NCBI GenBank assembly: GCA_963738575.1 | Contig: CAVTWY010000002.1 | Location: forward strand, 62,001 to 126,000 | Length of the DNA: 64,000 nt | From: CAVTWY01 sp963738575 | GTDB taxonomy: Bacteria; Pseudomonadota; Gammaproteobacteria; Burkholderiales; Burkholderiaceae_C | Reading direction: 5' to 3' | In this document: positions 1-9,957 of the stretch, piece after piece | How positions within the stretch are numbered: the stretch's first letter is position 1 | Layout of the letters: the number at the start of each line of letters is the position of its first letter | Notes under the pieces: model-generated | Database searches by the model: none | Seen by the model: only the letters and a program-made list of their open reading frames with translations | What the model was told of the DNA's origin: nothing | Translations under genes and position numbers: made by a program

Positions 1-1
1 T

Positions 2-814
2 GCCAACTTTCGGCCTGCCATCTGCTACGAGCAACTCACCCAAGCCTCGAGCCTCAAGCCCGAGCTGGTTTCGGGGCTGGACATCCTCATCATTCGCGAA
101 CTGACGGGCGACATTTACTTTGGGCAGCCGCGAGGTCGACGCACGGCCGTGGACGGGCACTTTCCGGGGGCTGAAGAGGCGTTCGACACGATGCGTTACA
201 GCCGCCCCGAGATTGAACGCATTGCCCACATCGCGTTTCGCTCGGCCCGTTTGCGCAGCAAAAAGGTCACCAGCGTCGACAAAGCCAACGTGCTTGAGAC
301 CTTTCAGTTCTGGAAAGACGTGGTGACCGAAGTGCACACCCAGTACCCCGACGTCAAGCTCGAGCACATGTACGTCGACAACGCCGCGATGCAGTTGGTG
401 AAGGCGCCCAAGTCGTTTGACGTGATCGTGACGGGCAACATGTTTGGCGACATCTTGTCTGACGAGGCTGCCATGCTGACGGGCTCCATCGGCATGTTGC
501 CGTCAGCTTCGCTGGACGTAAAGGGCAAAGGCCTGTACGAGCCCAGCCACGGTTCGGCCCCCGACATCGCCGGAAAAGGCGTGGCCAATCCTTTGGCTAC
601 AATCTTGTCTGCTGCCATGATGCTTCGCTACACGCTCAACCAACCCCACGCTGCCGATCGCATCGAGCAGGCGGTGAAGGCTGTGTTGGCGCAAGGCCTG
701 CGCACCGGCGACATCGACAGTGGCGCCCCGCAAACCCGCCGCGTCAGCACACGCGACATGGGTGATGCGGTGGTGATTGCCGTCACCAAAACCAAGACGA
801 TTAAAACGAGCTGA
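2..814 (+). CDS. leuB: 3-isopropylmalate dehydrogenase, 5' end cut by window
   Basis: This is the C-terminal 270 residues of LeuB, the cytoplasmic NAD-dependent oxidative decarboxylase of leucine synthesis. The frame is open from base 2 and ends at a TGA. Visible family blocks are IRELTGDIYFG, the metal/substrate segment GDILSDEAAML and the NAD-binding segment YEPSHGSAPDIAGKG. The family is about 355-360 residues, so roughly 88 N-terminal residues lie upstream of the window. The frame is unbroken. It is followed 94 bases later by asd, as in many beta-proteobacteria. Identification is certain; only the start is missing. Confidence 0.96.
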   Translation, partial: ANFRPAICYEQLTQASSLKPELVSGLDILIIRELTGDIYFGQPRGRRTAVDGHFPGAEEAFDTMRYSRPEIERIAHIAFRSARLRSKKVTSVDKANVLETFQFWKDVVTEVHTQYPDVKLEHMYVDNAAMQLVKAPKSFDVIVTGNMFGDILSDEAAMLTGSIGMLPSASLDVKGKGLYEPSHGSAPDIAGKGVANPLATILSAAMMLRYTLNQPHAADRIEQAVKAVLAQGLRTGDIDSGAPQTRRVSTRDMGDAVVIAVTKTKTIKTS

Positions 815-851
815 CAAGCTCCGGTTCGTCTCGCCCAACCTTTTTAGGACC

Positions 852-873
852 CCCCGGCGACACGAAGCCGGGG
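852..873 (+). terminator. small GC hairpin between leuB and asd
   Basis: CCCCGGC (852-858) and GCCGGGG (867-873) form a 7-bp stem with an 8-base loop. There is no U tract after it, so it may be an RNA processing or attenuation hairpin and not a true intrinsic terminator. It sits directly upstream of the asd ribosome binding region. Confidence 0.3.
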
Positions 874-908
874 TGAGTAGGGCGGGTCCGCAAAGAGGAC
901 AACACAAC

Positions 909-2048
909 ATGGCAAATGCGGCTCCCCTCGTGGGCTTGGTTGGATGGCGCGGCATGGTGGGCTCGGTGCTCATCGACCGCATGCTTGCTGAGGGTGACTT
1001 CGACCTGATCGAACCCCTGTTTTTCTCGACGTCCAACGCAGGTGGTGCAGCCCCTGCGGTGGCCAAGAACGAGAAGAAGCTTGTCGACGCGAATGACATC
1101 AACGCCCTCAAGCGCTGCGAGATCATCATCACGGCACAAGGCGGCGACTACACCAAAGCCACTTACCCCAAGCTGCGGCAAGCGGGATGGAAGGGCTACT
1201 GGATCGACGCCGCCAAAACGCTGCGCATGAATGACGACGCCGTGATCATCCTGGACCCCGTGAACATGCCCGTCATCAAGAACGCGCTGCACAAGGGCTT
1301 GAAGGATTACATCGGCGGCAATTGCACGGTGAGTTGCATGATGATGGGTGTGGGCGCACTGTTCAAAGCAGATCTGGTGGAGTGGATGACGTGTACCACT
1401 TACCAAGCAGCCAGTGGGGGCGGTGCCCAGCACATGCGCGAGCTGCTCACGCAGTACGGCACGCTGAACTCGGCCGTGCGGCCCTTGCTCGACAACCCCG
1501 CCTCGGCCATCCTTGAGATTGACCGAACCGTGGCTCAGATCCAGCGCACATTGAGCGGCGACGCCGTGGCGAACTTTGGCGTCCCATTGGGAGGGAGTTT
1601 GATCCCTTGGATCGACATCGATCGGGGCGACGGCACCAGTCTGGAAGAATGGAAGGGCGGCGCCGAAACCAACAAGATTTTGGGGCGCGGCCCGTCGTTT
1701 GGCACCGCGGCTACACCGATCGACTCGACCTGCATCCGCGTTGGCGCCATGCGCTGTCACAGCCAGTCATTGACCATCAAATTGAAGCGCGACGTGCCGT
1801 TGGCGGACATTGAGCAAATGATCGCCCGCGACAACGCTTGGGCCAAGGTCGTGCCCAACAACAAGGCGGCATCCACACAGAACCTAACGCCCGTGGCCGT
1901 GACTGGCACCATGGACATTCCGGTGGGGCGCCTGCGCAAGCTGGCGATGGGCCCGACCTACTTGGGTGCATTCACGATCGGTGATCAATTGCTGTGGGGT
2001 GCCGCCGAGCCACTGCGCCGCATGTTGCGGATCCTCATCGACAAGTAG
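909..2048 (+). CDS. asd: aspartate-semialdehyde dehydrogenase
   Basis: Asd makes L-aspartate-4-semialdehyde from aspartyl phosphate with NADPH, the branch point to lysine/diaminopimelate, threonine and methionine. The 379-residue product has the nucleotide-binding start VGLVGWRGMVGS, the catalytic cysteine in GGNCTVSC (Cys139) and the conserved SGGGAQHMREL segment, at normal length for the long Gram-negative type. The frame is open further upstream to 777, but ATG 909 was chosen because it follows a purine-rich AAAGAGGA site and begins exactly at the conserved N-terminus. The gene lies between leuB and fimV, a standard beta-proteobacterial order. Confidence 0.97.
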   Translation: MANAAPLVGLVGWRGMVGSVLIDRMLAEGDFDLIEPLFFSTSNAGGAAPAVAKNEKKLVDANDINALKRCEIIITAQGGDYTKATYPKLRQAGWKGYWIDAAKTLRMNDDAVIILDPVNMPVIKNALHKGLKDYIGGNCTVSCMMMGVGALFKADLVEWMTCTTYQAASGGGAQHMRELLTQYGTLNSAVRPLLDNPASAILEIDRTVAQIQRTLSGDAVANFGVPLGGSLIPWIDIDRGDGTSLEEWKGGAETNKILGRGPSFGTAATPIDSTCIRVGAMRCHSQSLTIKLKRDVPLADIEQMIARDNAWAKVVPNNKAASTQNLTPVAVTGTMDIPVGRLRKLAMGPTYLGAFTIGDQLLWGAAEPLRRMLRILIDK

Positions 2049-2065
2049 TGAACGCCGGGGCGCTT

Positions 2066-2090
2066 GCCCTGGCTGTGCCTGCAGCCGGGC
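2066..2090 (+). terminator. hairpin downstream of asd
   Basis: GCCCTGGCTG (2066-2075) pairs with CAGCCGGGC (2082-2090) with one bulged base, followed by TTGTGTG. It lies 18 bases past the asd stop, so it may end or attenuate the leuB-asd transcript before fimV. The T tract is weak. Confidence 0.35.
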
Positions 2091-2323
2091 TTGTGTGCAA
2101 AGTCGCAACGAAGTTGCCTCAGGGCGACAAATGCCCGCCCTGGGATTGTTACGACTGAGCCTTACAGAGGGTAGACTTGGCGTGAGCAAGGCGAGATAGA
2201 TGCCTGTCATTGGTAAGAAATTGTTGAATTTGAGGCCACTGCGCTGTTTGCGGTGGCTGCCGCGTGTTCGGCACCCTGGTTGATTGGGTGCTGATCGCGT
2301 CATCGTCAGTTTGAGGAGTCACC

Positions 2324-5261
2324 TTGAAGCACAGCACCAAGTCGTCGTCCATGAAGTCGATGCGCCATTTTGCGTTGTCGGCCGTCGCTGCGGCCACCAT
2401 GGCGCTCACCGCGTCGCATGCCTACGCCCTGGGACTGGGGCGCTTGGCGGTTCAGTCAGCGCTGGGCGAAAACCTTCGCGCCGAGATCGATGTGACGAGC
2501 TTGACCCCAGAAGAGTCGGGCTCACTCAAAGTCAAAATCGCATCGGCGGACGCCTACCGCGCTGCCGGTGTTGATTACAACGCCGTGTTGCCCAACGTAT
2601 CCACATCACTTCAGCGCCGCTCCGACGGTCGCCCCTACTTGCGGGTTACCAGTGATCGAGCCGTGCTTGAGCCGTTTGTCGACGTGATTCTTGAGTTGCA
2701 GTGGGCCAGTGGCCGCCTGGTGCGCGAGTACACGATGCTGTTTGATCCCCCTGGTGGTCGCACCACCACGGCTCAGGCTCCTGCGCCTGTAGCGCCTGTG
2801 GTGTCTGCTGCGCCGCCAGCGCCAGCCAATGCAGCAGCAACCGCTGCCGCGGCTGCACCTGCGCCTGCGCCTAGCGTTCGAGTGGTGGTTGCACCAGCGA
2901 CCCCTGCACCAGCGCCAGCGGCTGCAGCCCCCGCGCCGGTCAAAGCACCGGCCCCTGTCGTGGCCAAGGCTCCGGCCCCGGCCAAGGCCCCACCGCCTGT
3001 GGTGGCTGCCAAGCCTGCGCCCAAACCCAAAGCGCCCGCCGCAGCGCCTGTTGCGGCTGCAGTTGCACAGACGCCCAAGCCGGCCAAGGGCAACATCGAC
3101 GCATACACCGTCAAGGCGGGCGACACGCTAACCAAGGTGGCGAGTGCCACGCGCCGCGATGGCGTTTCGCTCGACCAAATGCTGGTTGCATTGCTGCGCA
3201 GCAACAGCGACGCCTTCATTGGCAACAACATGAACGTGCTCAAGAGCGGTTCCGTGCTGAAGGTGCCTTCGGCAGCCGAGGCACAAGCCGCCAGTGCGGC
3301 CGAGGCCAGGCGGGTGATCCAGGCGCAAGCGGTTGACTTTGACGCCTACCGCCAACGATTGGCCAAAGGAGTCCCCGCAGCGCGTGCAGAAGAATCGCTT
3401 TCACGGTCAGCCTCAGGCACGGTAGAAGCCAAAGTCGACGACCGCAAGTCGACAGCGGCGGTGTCACCTGACACCCTCAAGTTGAATCGCCCTGGTGCTG
3501 CGTCGACCACCACGGCGACCGAGTCCAAGGTTTCAAAAGAGACTGAACGCAAAGAGCAGGCCACCCGCGTGGCCGAGTTGGCCCGCAACGTCGAGGAGCT
3601 GAAAAAACTTCGTGAAGGCGGTGCTGGCAGCAATACCGCATCGTCGACGGGTAAAGGCGGGGTGGTTGCACCAGGCGCAGCTGCGGCCGTTGCCGCCGCC
3701 GCAAGTGCAGCAGCCACACTGAAACCTGCAACTCCGCCCGTGGTGGTTGCCGCAGCCCCGGCGCCTAAACCTGCTCCGGTGGTTACGCCACCGGCTGCGG
3801 CACCTGCGCCTGCTCCCGTGGCAGCGCCTGCGCCCGTACCTGCACCGGCCCCCGCGCCAGCACCTGCCCCTGTCGTGGCGCCTGAGCCCGTCAAGCCACC
3901 GGTTGCAGCGGCTCCGGCGCCTGCGGTGACAGAAACCAAGCCAGCATCCGCAGCGGCCAGCGCCCCAACCGTGGCAGTAGCTGCCGCGCCCAAGCCCACG
4001 GCTACCGCAGATGAGCCTGGTTTGATGACCAGCCTGCTTGACAACCCGTTTGTGCTTCCTGGCCTGGGCTTGTTGGGCGTGATCGGCGCCGGTGCTGTGT
4101 ACGCGAGCCGTCGCAAACGCAAAGCTGCCGGCAGCGAGACATCCTTCCTTGAGAGCCGTTTGCAGCCCGACTCATTCTTTGGCGCCAGCGGTGGGCAGCG
4201 CATCGACACCAAAGACGCTTCAGGGCAGTCGTCGTCAATGTCTTATTCGCTCAGCCAACTGGATGCGATTGGCGACGTTGACCCGGTTGCAGAAGCCGAC
4301 GTTTATTTGGCCTATGGCCGCGATTTGCAGGCCGAGGAAATCCTCAAAGAGGCCATGCGCTCCAACCCCGACCGCTTGGCGATCCGCACCAAGTTGCTCG
4401 AGGTGTATGCCAAGCGACGCGACACCAAGGGCTTTGAGTTGCTGGCCACGCAGTTGTATTCTTTGTCCAAAGGTGAAGGCGAAGACTGGGCCCGTGCGCA
4501 AGAGCTGGGCAACCAGATCGACCCCGACAACCCGCTGTACCGACCAGGCGGTCGCCCCACCTCGGTGACAGTCAGCTCAACCGGTGCACTCATTTCTGAG
4601 CCTTTGGGCGCCACCACGCAGCCACAGTCAACGTTGGTGCAAACCCAAGCGCATTTCCCAATGACGGACATCGCCACGCGTGCGGCGCCCGATTCGCGCC
4701 TGGACTCAACCATTGACTCCAGCCTGGACCTCGATCTTGACTTGCCGCCCAAGAAGACAGTGTCGGCAGGCAACAGTGCCTTTGAGCCATCCGAGCTGGA
4801 CTTGCCACCGCTCCAGCCGATCAAGCCCCTGGATTCAGCCTCGGTTGCCAAAACCAGCGCCAAGGTGCCCGATGTTGGCGCCACCGCCAAAGTGGCCGCA
4901 GCGGCTGCGGCACTGTCGCCGTTTTCACTGCCTGCGGGCGATGCAGCGACGATGGCGATGGAGTTCGACATGGGCTCCATCAGCCTCGACTTGCCCAAGG
5001 GCGCCCACACCCAGGCCGGCCCGATCACCACCACCGACGCAGATGCCATGTTTGCCAAGAGCGAGCCAGGCACGCTTGACTTTGTGCCATCCGTCCAGTT
5101 TTGGTTCGGGTGACCCGATGAAGCGAAAGCTTGATTTGGCAGCCGAATTCAAAGAGATCGGTGACTTGGACGGCGCTCGCGATTTGTTGCAAGAGGTTGT
5201 GGCCAAGGGTGGCCCCGATGTCAAAGCCAAAGCGCAGGGCATGCTAGATCGTTTGGGTTGA
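2324..5261 (+). CDS. fimV: FimV/TspA-type polar peptidoglycan-binding protein, one frame break near the end
   Basis: FimV-family inner-membrane protein that binds peptidoglycan and organises the cell pole, type IV pili and motility in relatives. In order: signal-like N-terminus (to about residue 36), the conserved periplasmic FimV domain (about 37-145), a long Ala/Pro-rich linker, a LysM segment beginning AYTVKAGDTLTKVAS (about 264-330), a second Ala/Pro linker, a transmembrane helix (about residue 570-590), then an acidic cytoplasmic tail with TPR-like repeats. The TTG start at 2324 has GAGGAG six bases upstream; ATG 2351 is the alternative. The long frame stops at 5113, but the conserved C-terminal motif MKRKLDLAAEFKEIGD continues in another frame to 5261, so one indel lies near 5,095-5,105, in or beside a TTTT run. 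Confidence 0.88.
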
Positions 5262-5370
5262 TGGGGTACCTTGCCGCGCGCGCAACCGCTGCGGCAAGGA
5301 AGACCAGCACCTTGGTGCGGGTGGCGGGTGTTGGCGTCCCGTTTGCCTAGCCTAGGCGGTATCCCACCCC

Positions 5371-6227
5371 ATGACTGACGCCATGGTGCCTGTATCGAAC
5401 CGCGATGTGCAACCTGTGGCGGGACCGCAGCGCTTGGCCCTGGGGCTCAGCTACCGTGGTACGGCGTTTTTGGGCTGGCAATCACAAACCGGCGGCAACA
5501 CCGTTCAAGACGCGCTGGAGTCAGCGCTTCAGGCCTTTGCCACACAGCCCATTCGCACCCGCAGTGCAGGGCGCACCGACACGGGGGTGCATGCGGTGCA
5601 GCAAGTGGTGCACTTCGATGCCCCCGGTGACGCGCGACCCTCAGTCGTGGGTGCGTGGCACCAACCGGTACTTGCCCGCCGAGGTTGCAGTGCAATGGTG
5701 TGTGCCGGTGGCGTCGCACTTTCACGCCCGCGCGAGTGCCGTGGCAAGAACCTACCGCTATGTGTGCTTGGAGTCTCCCGTGCGCCCTTCGCTGGAGGCA
5801 GGCTTGGTGGGTTGGGTGTTTCGGCCGCTCGATGGCCCCGCCATGCAAAAGGCTGCCGCGCTGCTGGTGGGCGAGCACGACTTCACGTTCGTTCAGGTCG
5901 TCGCAATGCCAAGCGCTGTCACCCGTCAAACATCTGCGGCATGTCGACATTTCGCGACAAGGGCCCGTATTGGTGTTTTGAGTTTGAAGCCAGCGCTTTT
6001 TTGCATCACATGGTGAGAAACATCATGGGCATGTTGGTGGCGATTGGGCAGGGCGCCCAGCCGCCGTCTTGGATGCACGAGGTGTTGCAGGCGCGTTCGC
6101 GCGCTGCGGCCGCACCCACCTTTGCCGCCGAAGGCCTGTACTTTCTTGGGGCCCACCTACGCGCCCGAGCATGGCATCCCGGCGCGGCTCGGCGATGCAC
6201 AACCCTGGCTGCTGGCAACCAGGCTGA
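5371..6227 (+). pseudogene. truA: tRNA pseudouridine(38-40) synthase, several frame breaks
   Basis: TruA isomerises uridines 38-40 in tRNA anticodon arms. The first frame shows the substrate-binding YRGTAFLGWQ and the catalytic aspartate motif GRTDTGVHA. The family-like sequence then moves between frames: about 5,371-5,635, 5,638-5,885, 5,888-5,975, 5,976-6,150 and onward, each piece matching TruA in order (for example RDPQSWVRGTNRYLP, then FLHHMVRNIMG). The first break is at a run of five C, typical of a sequencing error. The stop at 6227 is the best guess. Because the last frame runs on, the raw sequence appears to fuse TruA to TrpF, which is an artefact. The position before trpF is the normal one. 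Confidence 0.8.
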
Positions 6228-6288
6228 ACACGCCATTGGCTCGACACCTGCACACTACGGGCTCAACACAAACGCGCATTCGATCCCC

Positions 6289-6972
6289 ATGCAATCAACC
6301 AGAACCCGCATCAAGATCTGTGGCCTCACCCAGGCTGCTGACGTACACGCCGCCGTGCAGGCTGGGGCTGACGCGGTGGGCTTTGTGATGTATGCGCCCA
6401 GCATCCGCTTTGTCACCACCGCGCGCGCTGCAGAACTGGCTCGGGCGTTGCCAGCGTTTGTGGTGCCGGTGCTGCTCTACGTCAACGCCACTCAAGCCGA
6501 GGTGGCGGCAGGGCTGGCGGCGTTGCCTCAGGCGCTGCTGCAGTTTCATGGTGACGAAACCCCCGCGTTTTGCGATGCCTGGGCGCGGCCCTACATGCGG
6601 GCCGTGGCGATGCAGCCCGGCGTCGATTTGGTAGACTTTGGGCATCGATATAAAAACGCCAGCGCCTTGCTGCTCGACGCCCCAGTCGACGGCTACGGGG
6701 GTGGCGGCAAGGTCTTCAATTGGTCACTCGTCGCGCCACCGCCAACGTCAGGTCTGCACGCAGCAAACGCTGCCGTGCGCACTCCAGTCGTTTTGTCTGG
6801 TGGGTTGAATGCTGCCAATGTGATCGATGGGGTGCTCGCGGTACGGCCTTACGCCGTTGACGTGAGCTCTGGTGTTGAGCGCAGCAAAGGTGTCAAAGAC
6901 GCCGCGCTGATCCACCAGTTTTGTAGTGCAGTGCGACAAGCCGATGCGCGCTTGAAGCCACCCACCCCGTGA
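6289..6972 (+). CDS. trpF: phosphoribosylanthranilate isomerase
   Basis: TrpF converts N-(5-phosphoribosyl)anthranilate to the CdRP precursor of indole-glycerol phosphate in tryptophan synthesis. The 227-residue (beta/alpha)8 protein has the catalytic cysteine in KICGLT, the LQFHGDE strand, a glycine-rich DGYGGGGKVFNW loop, VVLSGGLNAANV and the terminal phosphate-binding VDVSSGVE. ATG 6289 was chosen because KICGLT lies 8 residues in; the frame upstream belongs to the broken truA. The Shine-Dalgarno site is weak, and the gene is 12 bases from trpB, so it is probably translated as part of the trp operon. Confidence 0.93.
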   Translation: MQSTRTRIKICGLTQAADVHAAVQAGADAVGFVMYAPSIRFVTTARAAELARALPAFVVPVLLYVNATQAEVAAGLAALPQALLQFHGDETPAFCDAWARPYMRAVAMQPGVDLVDFGHRYKNASALLLDAPVDGYGGGGKVFNWSLVAPPPTSGLHAANAAVRTPVVLSGGLNAANVIDGVLAVRPYAVDVSSGVERSKGVKDAALIHQFCSAVRQADARLKPPTP

Positions 6973-6984
6973 GACCCCACCATC

Positions 6985-8214
6985 ATGCTGAACGATGTTT
7001 TAAGCAACTATGCGCAACCCGATGCGCGCGGCCACTTTGGCCCCTACGGCGGCACCTTTGTTGCCGAGACACTGATCCAGGCCATCGACGAACTCAAGGC
7101 GGCCTACGACAAGTACCGCGTTGACCCTGCTTTTTTGGCCGAGTTCAACAGCGAGCTTGCCCACTTTGTGGGGCGACCCAGCCCCGTCTACCATGCCGCC
7201 CGCCTCAGCCGCGAGCTCGGAGGCGCGCAGATTTATCTCAAGCGCGAAGACCTCAACCACACGGGCGCCCACAAGATCAACAACACCATCGGTCAGGCGC
7301 TGCTGGCGCGGCGGATGGGCAAGCCGCGCGTGATTGCCGAAACCGGGGCGGGGCAACATGGGGTGGCCACGGCCACCATCTGCGCACGTTACGGTTTGGA
7401 GTGCGTGGTGTACATGGGAAGCGAGGACATCAAGCGCCAAGCACCCAACGTAACGCGCATGCGTTTGCTGGGGGCCCAGTTGGTGCCGGTCGAGTCGGGC
7501 AGCAAGACCCTCAAGGATGCGTTGAACGAAGCGCTGCGCGATTGGGTCACCAACGTCGAGAACACTTTTTACATCATCGGCACGGTGGCAGGCCCGCACC
7601 CTTACCCGATGATGGTGCGGGACTTTCAACGCGTGATTGGGGACGAATGCGTGGTGCAAATGCCTGCCTTCATCGGACGCCAACCCGATGTGGTGGTGGC
7701 CTGCGTGGGTGGGGGAAGCAATGCGATGGGCATTTTCTACCCGTACATCGAACACCCCTCGGTGCAACTGGTGGGCGTGGAGGCTGCTGGTTTGGGGTTG
7801 CAAACGGGCAAGCATGCAGCTTCGCTGTCGGCGGGCACCCCCGGCGTGTTGCACGGCAACCGAACTTACTTGCTGCAAGACCAAAACGGGCAAATCATTG
7901 AAACCCATTCGGTGTCGGCTGGCCTCGACTACCCCGGCGTGGGCCCCGAGCATGCCTACCTCAAGGACACCGGGCGCGCGAGCTACGTGGGCGTGACTGA
8001 CGACAACGCATTGTTGGCGTTTCACCGCCTGTGCCGCACCGAGGGCATCATTCCGGCGCTCGAATCGGCGCACGCCGTGGCCCACGCCATTGCGTTGGCC
8101 CCCACCATGCGCAGCGACCAGCACATCCTCGTCAACCTTTCAGGGCGCGGCGACAAAGACATCGACAGTGTGTTGGCTGCGTCAAACCCTGCCATGCTTG
8201 GGGGCCAAGCATGA
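6985..8214 (+). CDS. trpB: tryptophan synthase beta chain
   Basis: TrpB condenses indole with serine using pyridoxal phosphate; it forms the alpha2beta2 complex with TrpA. The 409-residue product has the Schiff-base lysine in HTGAHKINN (Lys97), the GAGQHG loop and the phosphate-binding GGGSNAMGIF. The length is normal and the frame intact. Its stop overlaps the trpA start (ATGA), consistent with coupled translation of the two subunits. Confidence 0.97.
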   Translation: MLNDVLSNYAQPDARGHFGPYGGTFVAETLIQAIDELKAAYDKYRVDPAFLAEFNSELAHFVGRPSPVYHAARLSRELGGAQIYLKREDLNHTGAHKINNTIGQALLARRMGKPRVIAETGAGQHGVATATICARYGLECVVYMGSEDIKRQAPNVTRMRLLGAQLVPVESGSKTLKDALNEALRDWVTNVENTFYIIGTVAGPHPYPMMVRDFQRVIGDECVVQMPAFIGRQPDVVVACVGGGSNAMGIFYPYIEHPSVQLVGVEAAGLGLQTGKHAASLSAGTPGVLHGNRTYLLQDQNGQIIETHSVSAGLDYPGVGPEHAYLKDTGRASYVGVTDDNALLAFHRLCRTEGIIPALESAHAVAHAIALAPTMRSDQHILVNLSGRGDKDIDSVLAASNPAMLGGQA

Positions 8215-9047
8215 GCCGCATCGCAGCCACGTTTGCGGCGCTGCAGTCGCAAGGCAAAAAAGCGCTGATTCCGTACGTCACCGCAGGTGACCCTTTTGCC
8301 GACGCAACCCCCGACATCATGGCTGCGATGGCGGGTGCAGGCGCCGACATCATCGAATTGGGCGTGCCCTTTTCTGACCCGATGGCCGACGGGCCGGTGA
8401 TTCAACAAGCCAGCGAACGCGCATTGGCACGCGGCATTGGTTTGTCACACACGCTCCTCATGGTGCAGCAGTTTCGAAAGGGTAACGACCACACCCCGGT
8501 CGTGTTGATGGGCTATGCCAACCCGATTGAGCGCTATGGCATCGACCGGTTTGTTCAGGACGCCAAGACCAGCGGCGTTGACGGTGTGTTGGTGGTGGAC
8601 TACCCGCCCGAAGAGTGCGAGGTCTTCGCCGCCAACTTGCAAGCCCACGGCATGGACCCGATCTTCTTGCTGGCCCCCACGTCAACCGAGCTGCGCATGG
8701 CCAACACGGCCAAGGTGGCCAGCGGCTATGTCTACTACGTCTCCCTCAAAGGGGTGACAGGTGCGGGCAACCTCAACGTGCAAGGCGTGGCTGAGATGAT
8801 GCCCCGGATCAAACGCCACGTGGCGTTGCCGGTGGGTGTGGGCTTTGGCATCCGTGACGCTGCCACGGCCCAGGCCGTGGCAGCCGTGTCGGACGCCGTC
8901 GTGATTGGTTCGGCATTGGTGCAACGCCTGAACGCAGAATCACGTGGTAATGTTGCAGCCAGTGCTGCCGCGTTCGTGGCCGAGATGCGCGCTGCCCTTG
9001 ATGGTTCGAAGTCAAGCAAGGGCACTCACCAGGAGACAAAACGATGA
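8211..9047 (+). CDS. trpA: tryptophan synthase alpha chain
   Basis: TrpA cleaves indole-3-glycerol phosphate and channels indole to TrpB. The 278-residue protein keeps both catalytic acids at classical numbering: Glu49 and Asp60 in ELGVPFSDPMAD. The phosphate-binding VGFGI segment is present. ATG 8211 overlaps the trpB stop; the frame is open upstream, but family similarity begins here. Its own stop overlaps the accD start (ATGA). Confidence 0.97.
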   Translation: MSRIAATFAALQSQGKKALIPYVTAGDPFADATPDIMAAMAGAGADIIELGVPFSDPMADGPVIQQASERALARGIGLSHTLLMVQQFRKGNDHTPVVLMGYANPIERYGIDRFVQDAKTSGVDGVLVVDYPPEECEVFAANLQAHGMDPIFLLAPTSTELRMANTAKVASGYVYYVSLKGVTGAGNLNVQGVAEMMPRIKRHVALPVGVGFGIRDAATAQAVAAVSDAVVIGSALVQRLNAESRGNVAASAAAFVAEMRAALDGSKSSKGTHQETKR

Positions 9048-9916
9048 GTTGGTTTGAAAAGCTCCTGCCACCCAAGATCCAGCCCACCGACCCGACCGAG
9101 CGCCGCTCGGTGCCCGAGGGTCTGTGGGTCAAGTGTCCCAGTTGCGAAACGGTGCTCTACAACACCGACCTCGAGCAAAACCTCAACGTCTGCCCCAAGT
9201 GCGACCACCATCACCGCATGGGTGCACGGGCTCGGCTGGACGCCTTGATGGACGCCGAAGGGCGCTACGAGATCGGGCAAGAGGTGTTGCCGGTGGACGC
9301 CTTGAAGTTCAAAGACAGCAAAAAATACCCCGACCGCCTGCGCGCGGCGCTGGACGCCACCGGCGAAACCGATGCCCTGGTGGTGGTGGGTGGATCGGTC
9401 ATGAGCATGCCTTTGGTGTGTGCCTGTTTTGAGTTCGACTTCATGGGTGGCTCGATGGGCTCGGTCGTGGGCGAGCGATTTGTGCGCGGGGTTGAAACCG
9501 CGGTTGAACAGAAAGTACCTTTTGTTTGCTTTACCGCCACCGGTGGCGCCCGCATGCAAGAGGGTTTGTTCAGCCTGTTTCAAATGGCCAAGACCAACGC
9601 GGCACTCACGTTGCTGGCCAAAGCCAAGCTGCCCTACATCAGCGTGTTGACCGACCCCACCATGGGCGGTGTGTCGGCCAGCTTTGCCTTCGTGGGTGAT
9701 GTCGTCATTGGCGAGCCCAAAGCACTGATTGGTTTTGCCGGCCCGCGCGTGATCGAAAGCACCGTGCGCGAAAAACTGCCCGAGGGTTTCCAGCGCGCCG
9801 AGTTCTTGATGGAAAAGGGCGCCATCGACATGATCATCGACCGCCGCAAGATGCGCGCCGAACTGGCGCAACTGTTGGCGTTGATGCAGCGCCAATCAGC
9901 CGACGCGGTGGCTTAA
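9044..9916 (+). CDS. accD: acetyl-CoA carboxylase carboxyltransferase subunit beta
   Basis: AccD is the beta subunit of the carboxyltransferase that makes malonyl-CoA for fatty acid synthesis. The 290-residue product opens with a zinc ribbon (Cys31, Cys34, Cys50, Cys53) and continues with the crotonase-fold carboxyltransferase core, including TGGARMQEG and the DPTMGGVSASFA segment. The frame is intact. It overlaps trpA by 4 bases and precedes folC, the usual trpBA-accD-folC arrangement of proteobacteria. Confidence 0.97.
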   Translation: MSWFEKLLPPKIQPTDPTERRSVPEGLWVKCPSCETVLYNTDLEQNLNVCPKCDHHHRMGARARLDALMDAEGRYEIGQEVLPVDALKFKDSKKYPDRLRAALDATGETDALVVVGGSVMSMPLVCACFEFDFMGGSMGSVVGERFVRGVETAVEQKVPFVCFTATGGARMQEGLFSLFQMAKTNAALTLLAKAKLPYISVLTDPTMGGVSASFAFVGDVVIGEPKALIGFAGPRVIESTVREKLPEGFQRAEFLMEKGAIDMIIDRRKMRAELAQLLALMQRQSADAVA

Positions 9917-9957
9917 GCCCACCGTTAGGTGGCGACAGTGCATAACTGAATATTTGA

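Noticed and set aside
503..1760. Minus-strand open frames across leuB and asd
   Set aside because: They mirror the codon pattern of the true genes and show no conserved motifs.
2762..3985. Tandem-repeat or CRISPR-like array in the GCC/CCT-rich part of fimV
   Set aside because: It is an Ala/Pro low-complexity linker without fixed repeat length or spacers. No CRISPR array was seen elsewhere either.
5371..6227. Programmed frameshifting in truA, benC or livG
   Set aside because: Breaks go in both directions, occur at unrelated sequences and in many genes; no slippery site with a following structure is shared.
5371..6972. A single 533-residue TruA-TrpF fusion reading
   Set aside because: The middle third matches nothing in that frame while TruA continues in the other frames; the fusion is produced by indels.
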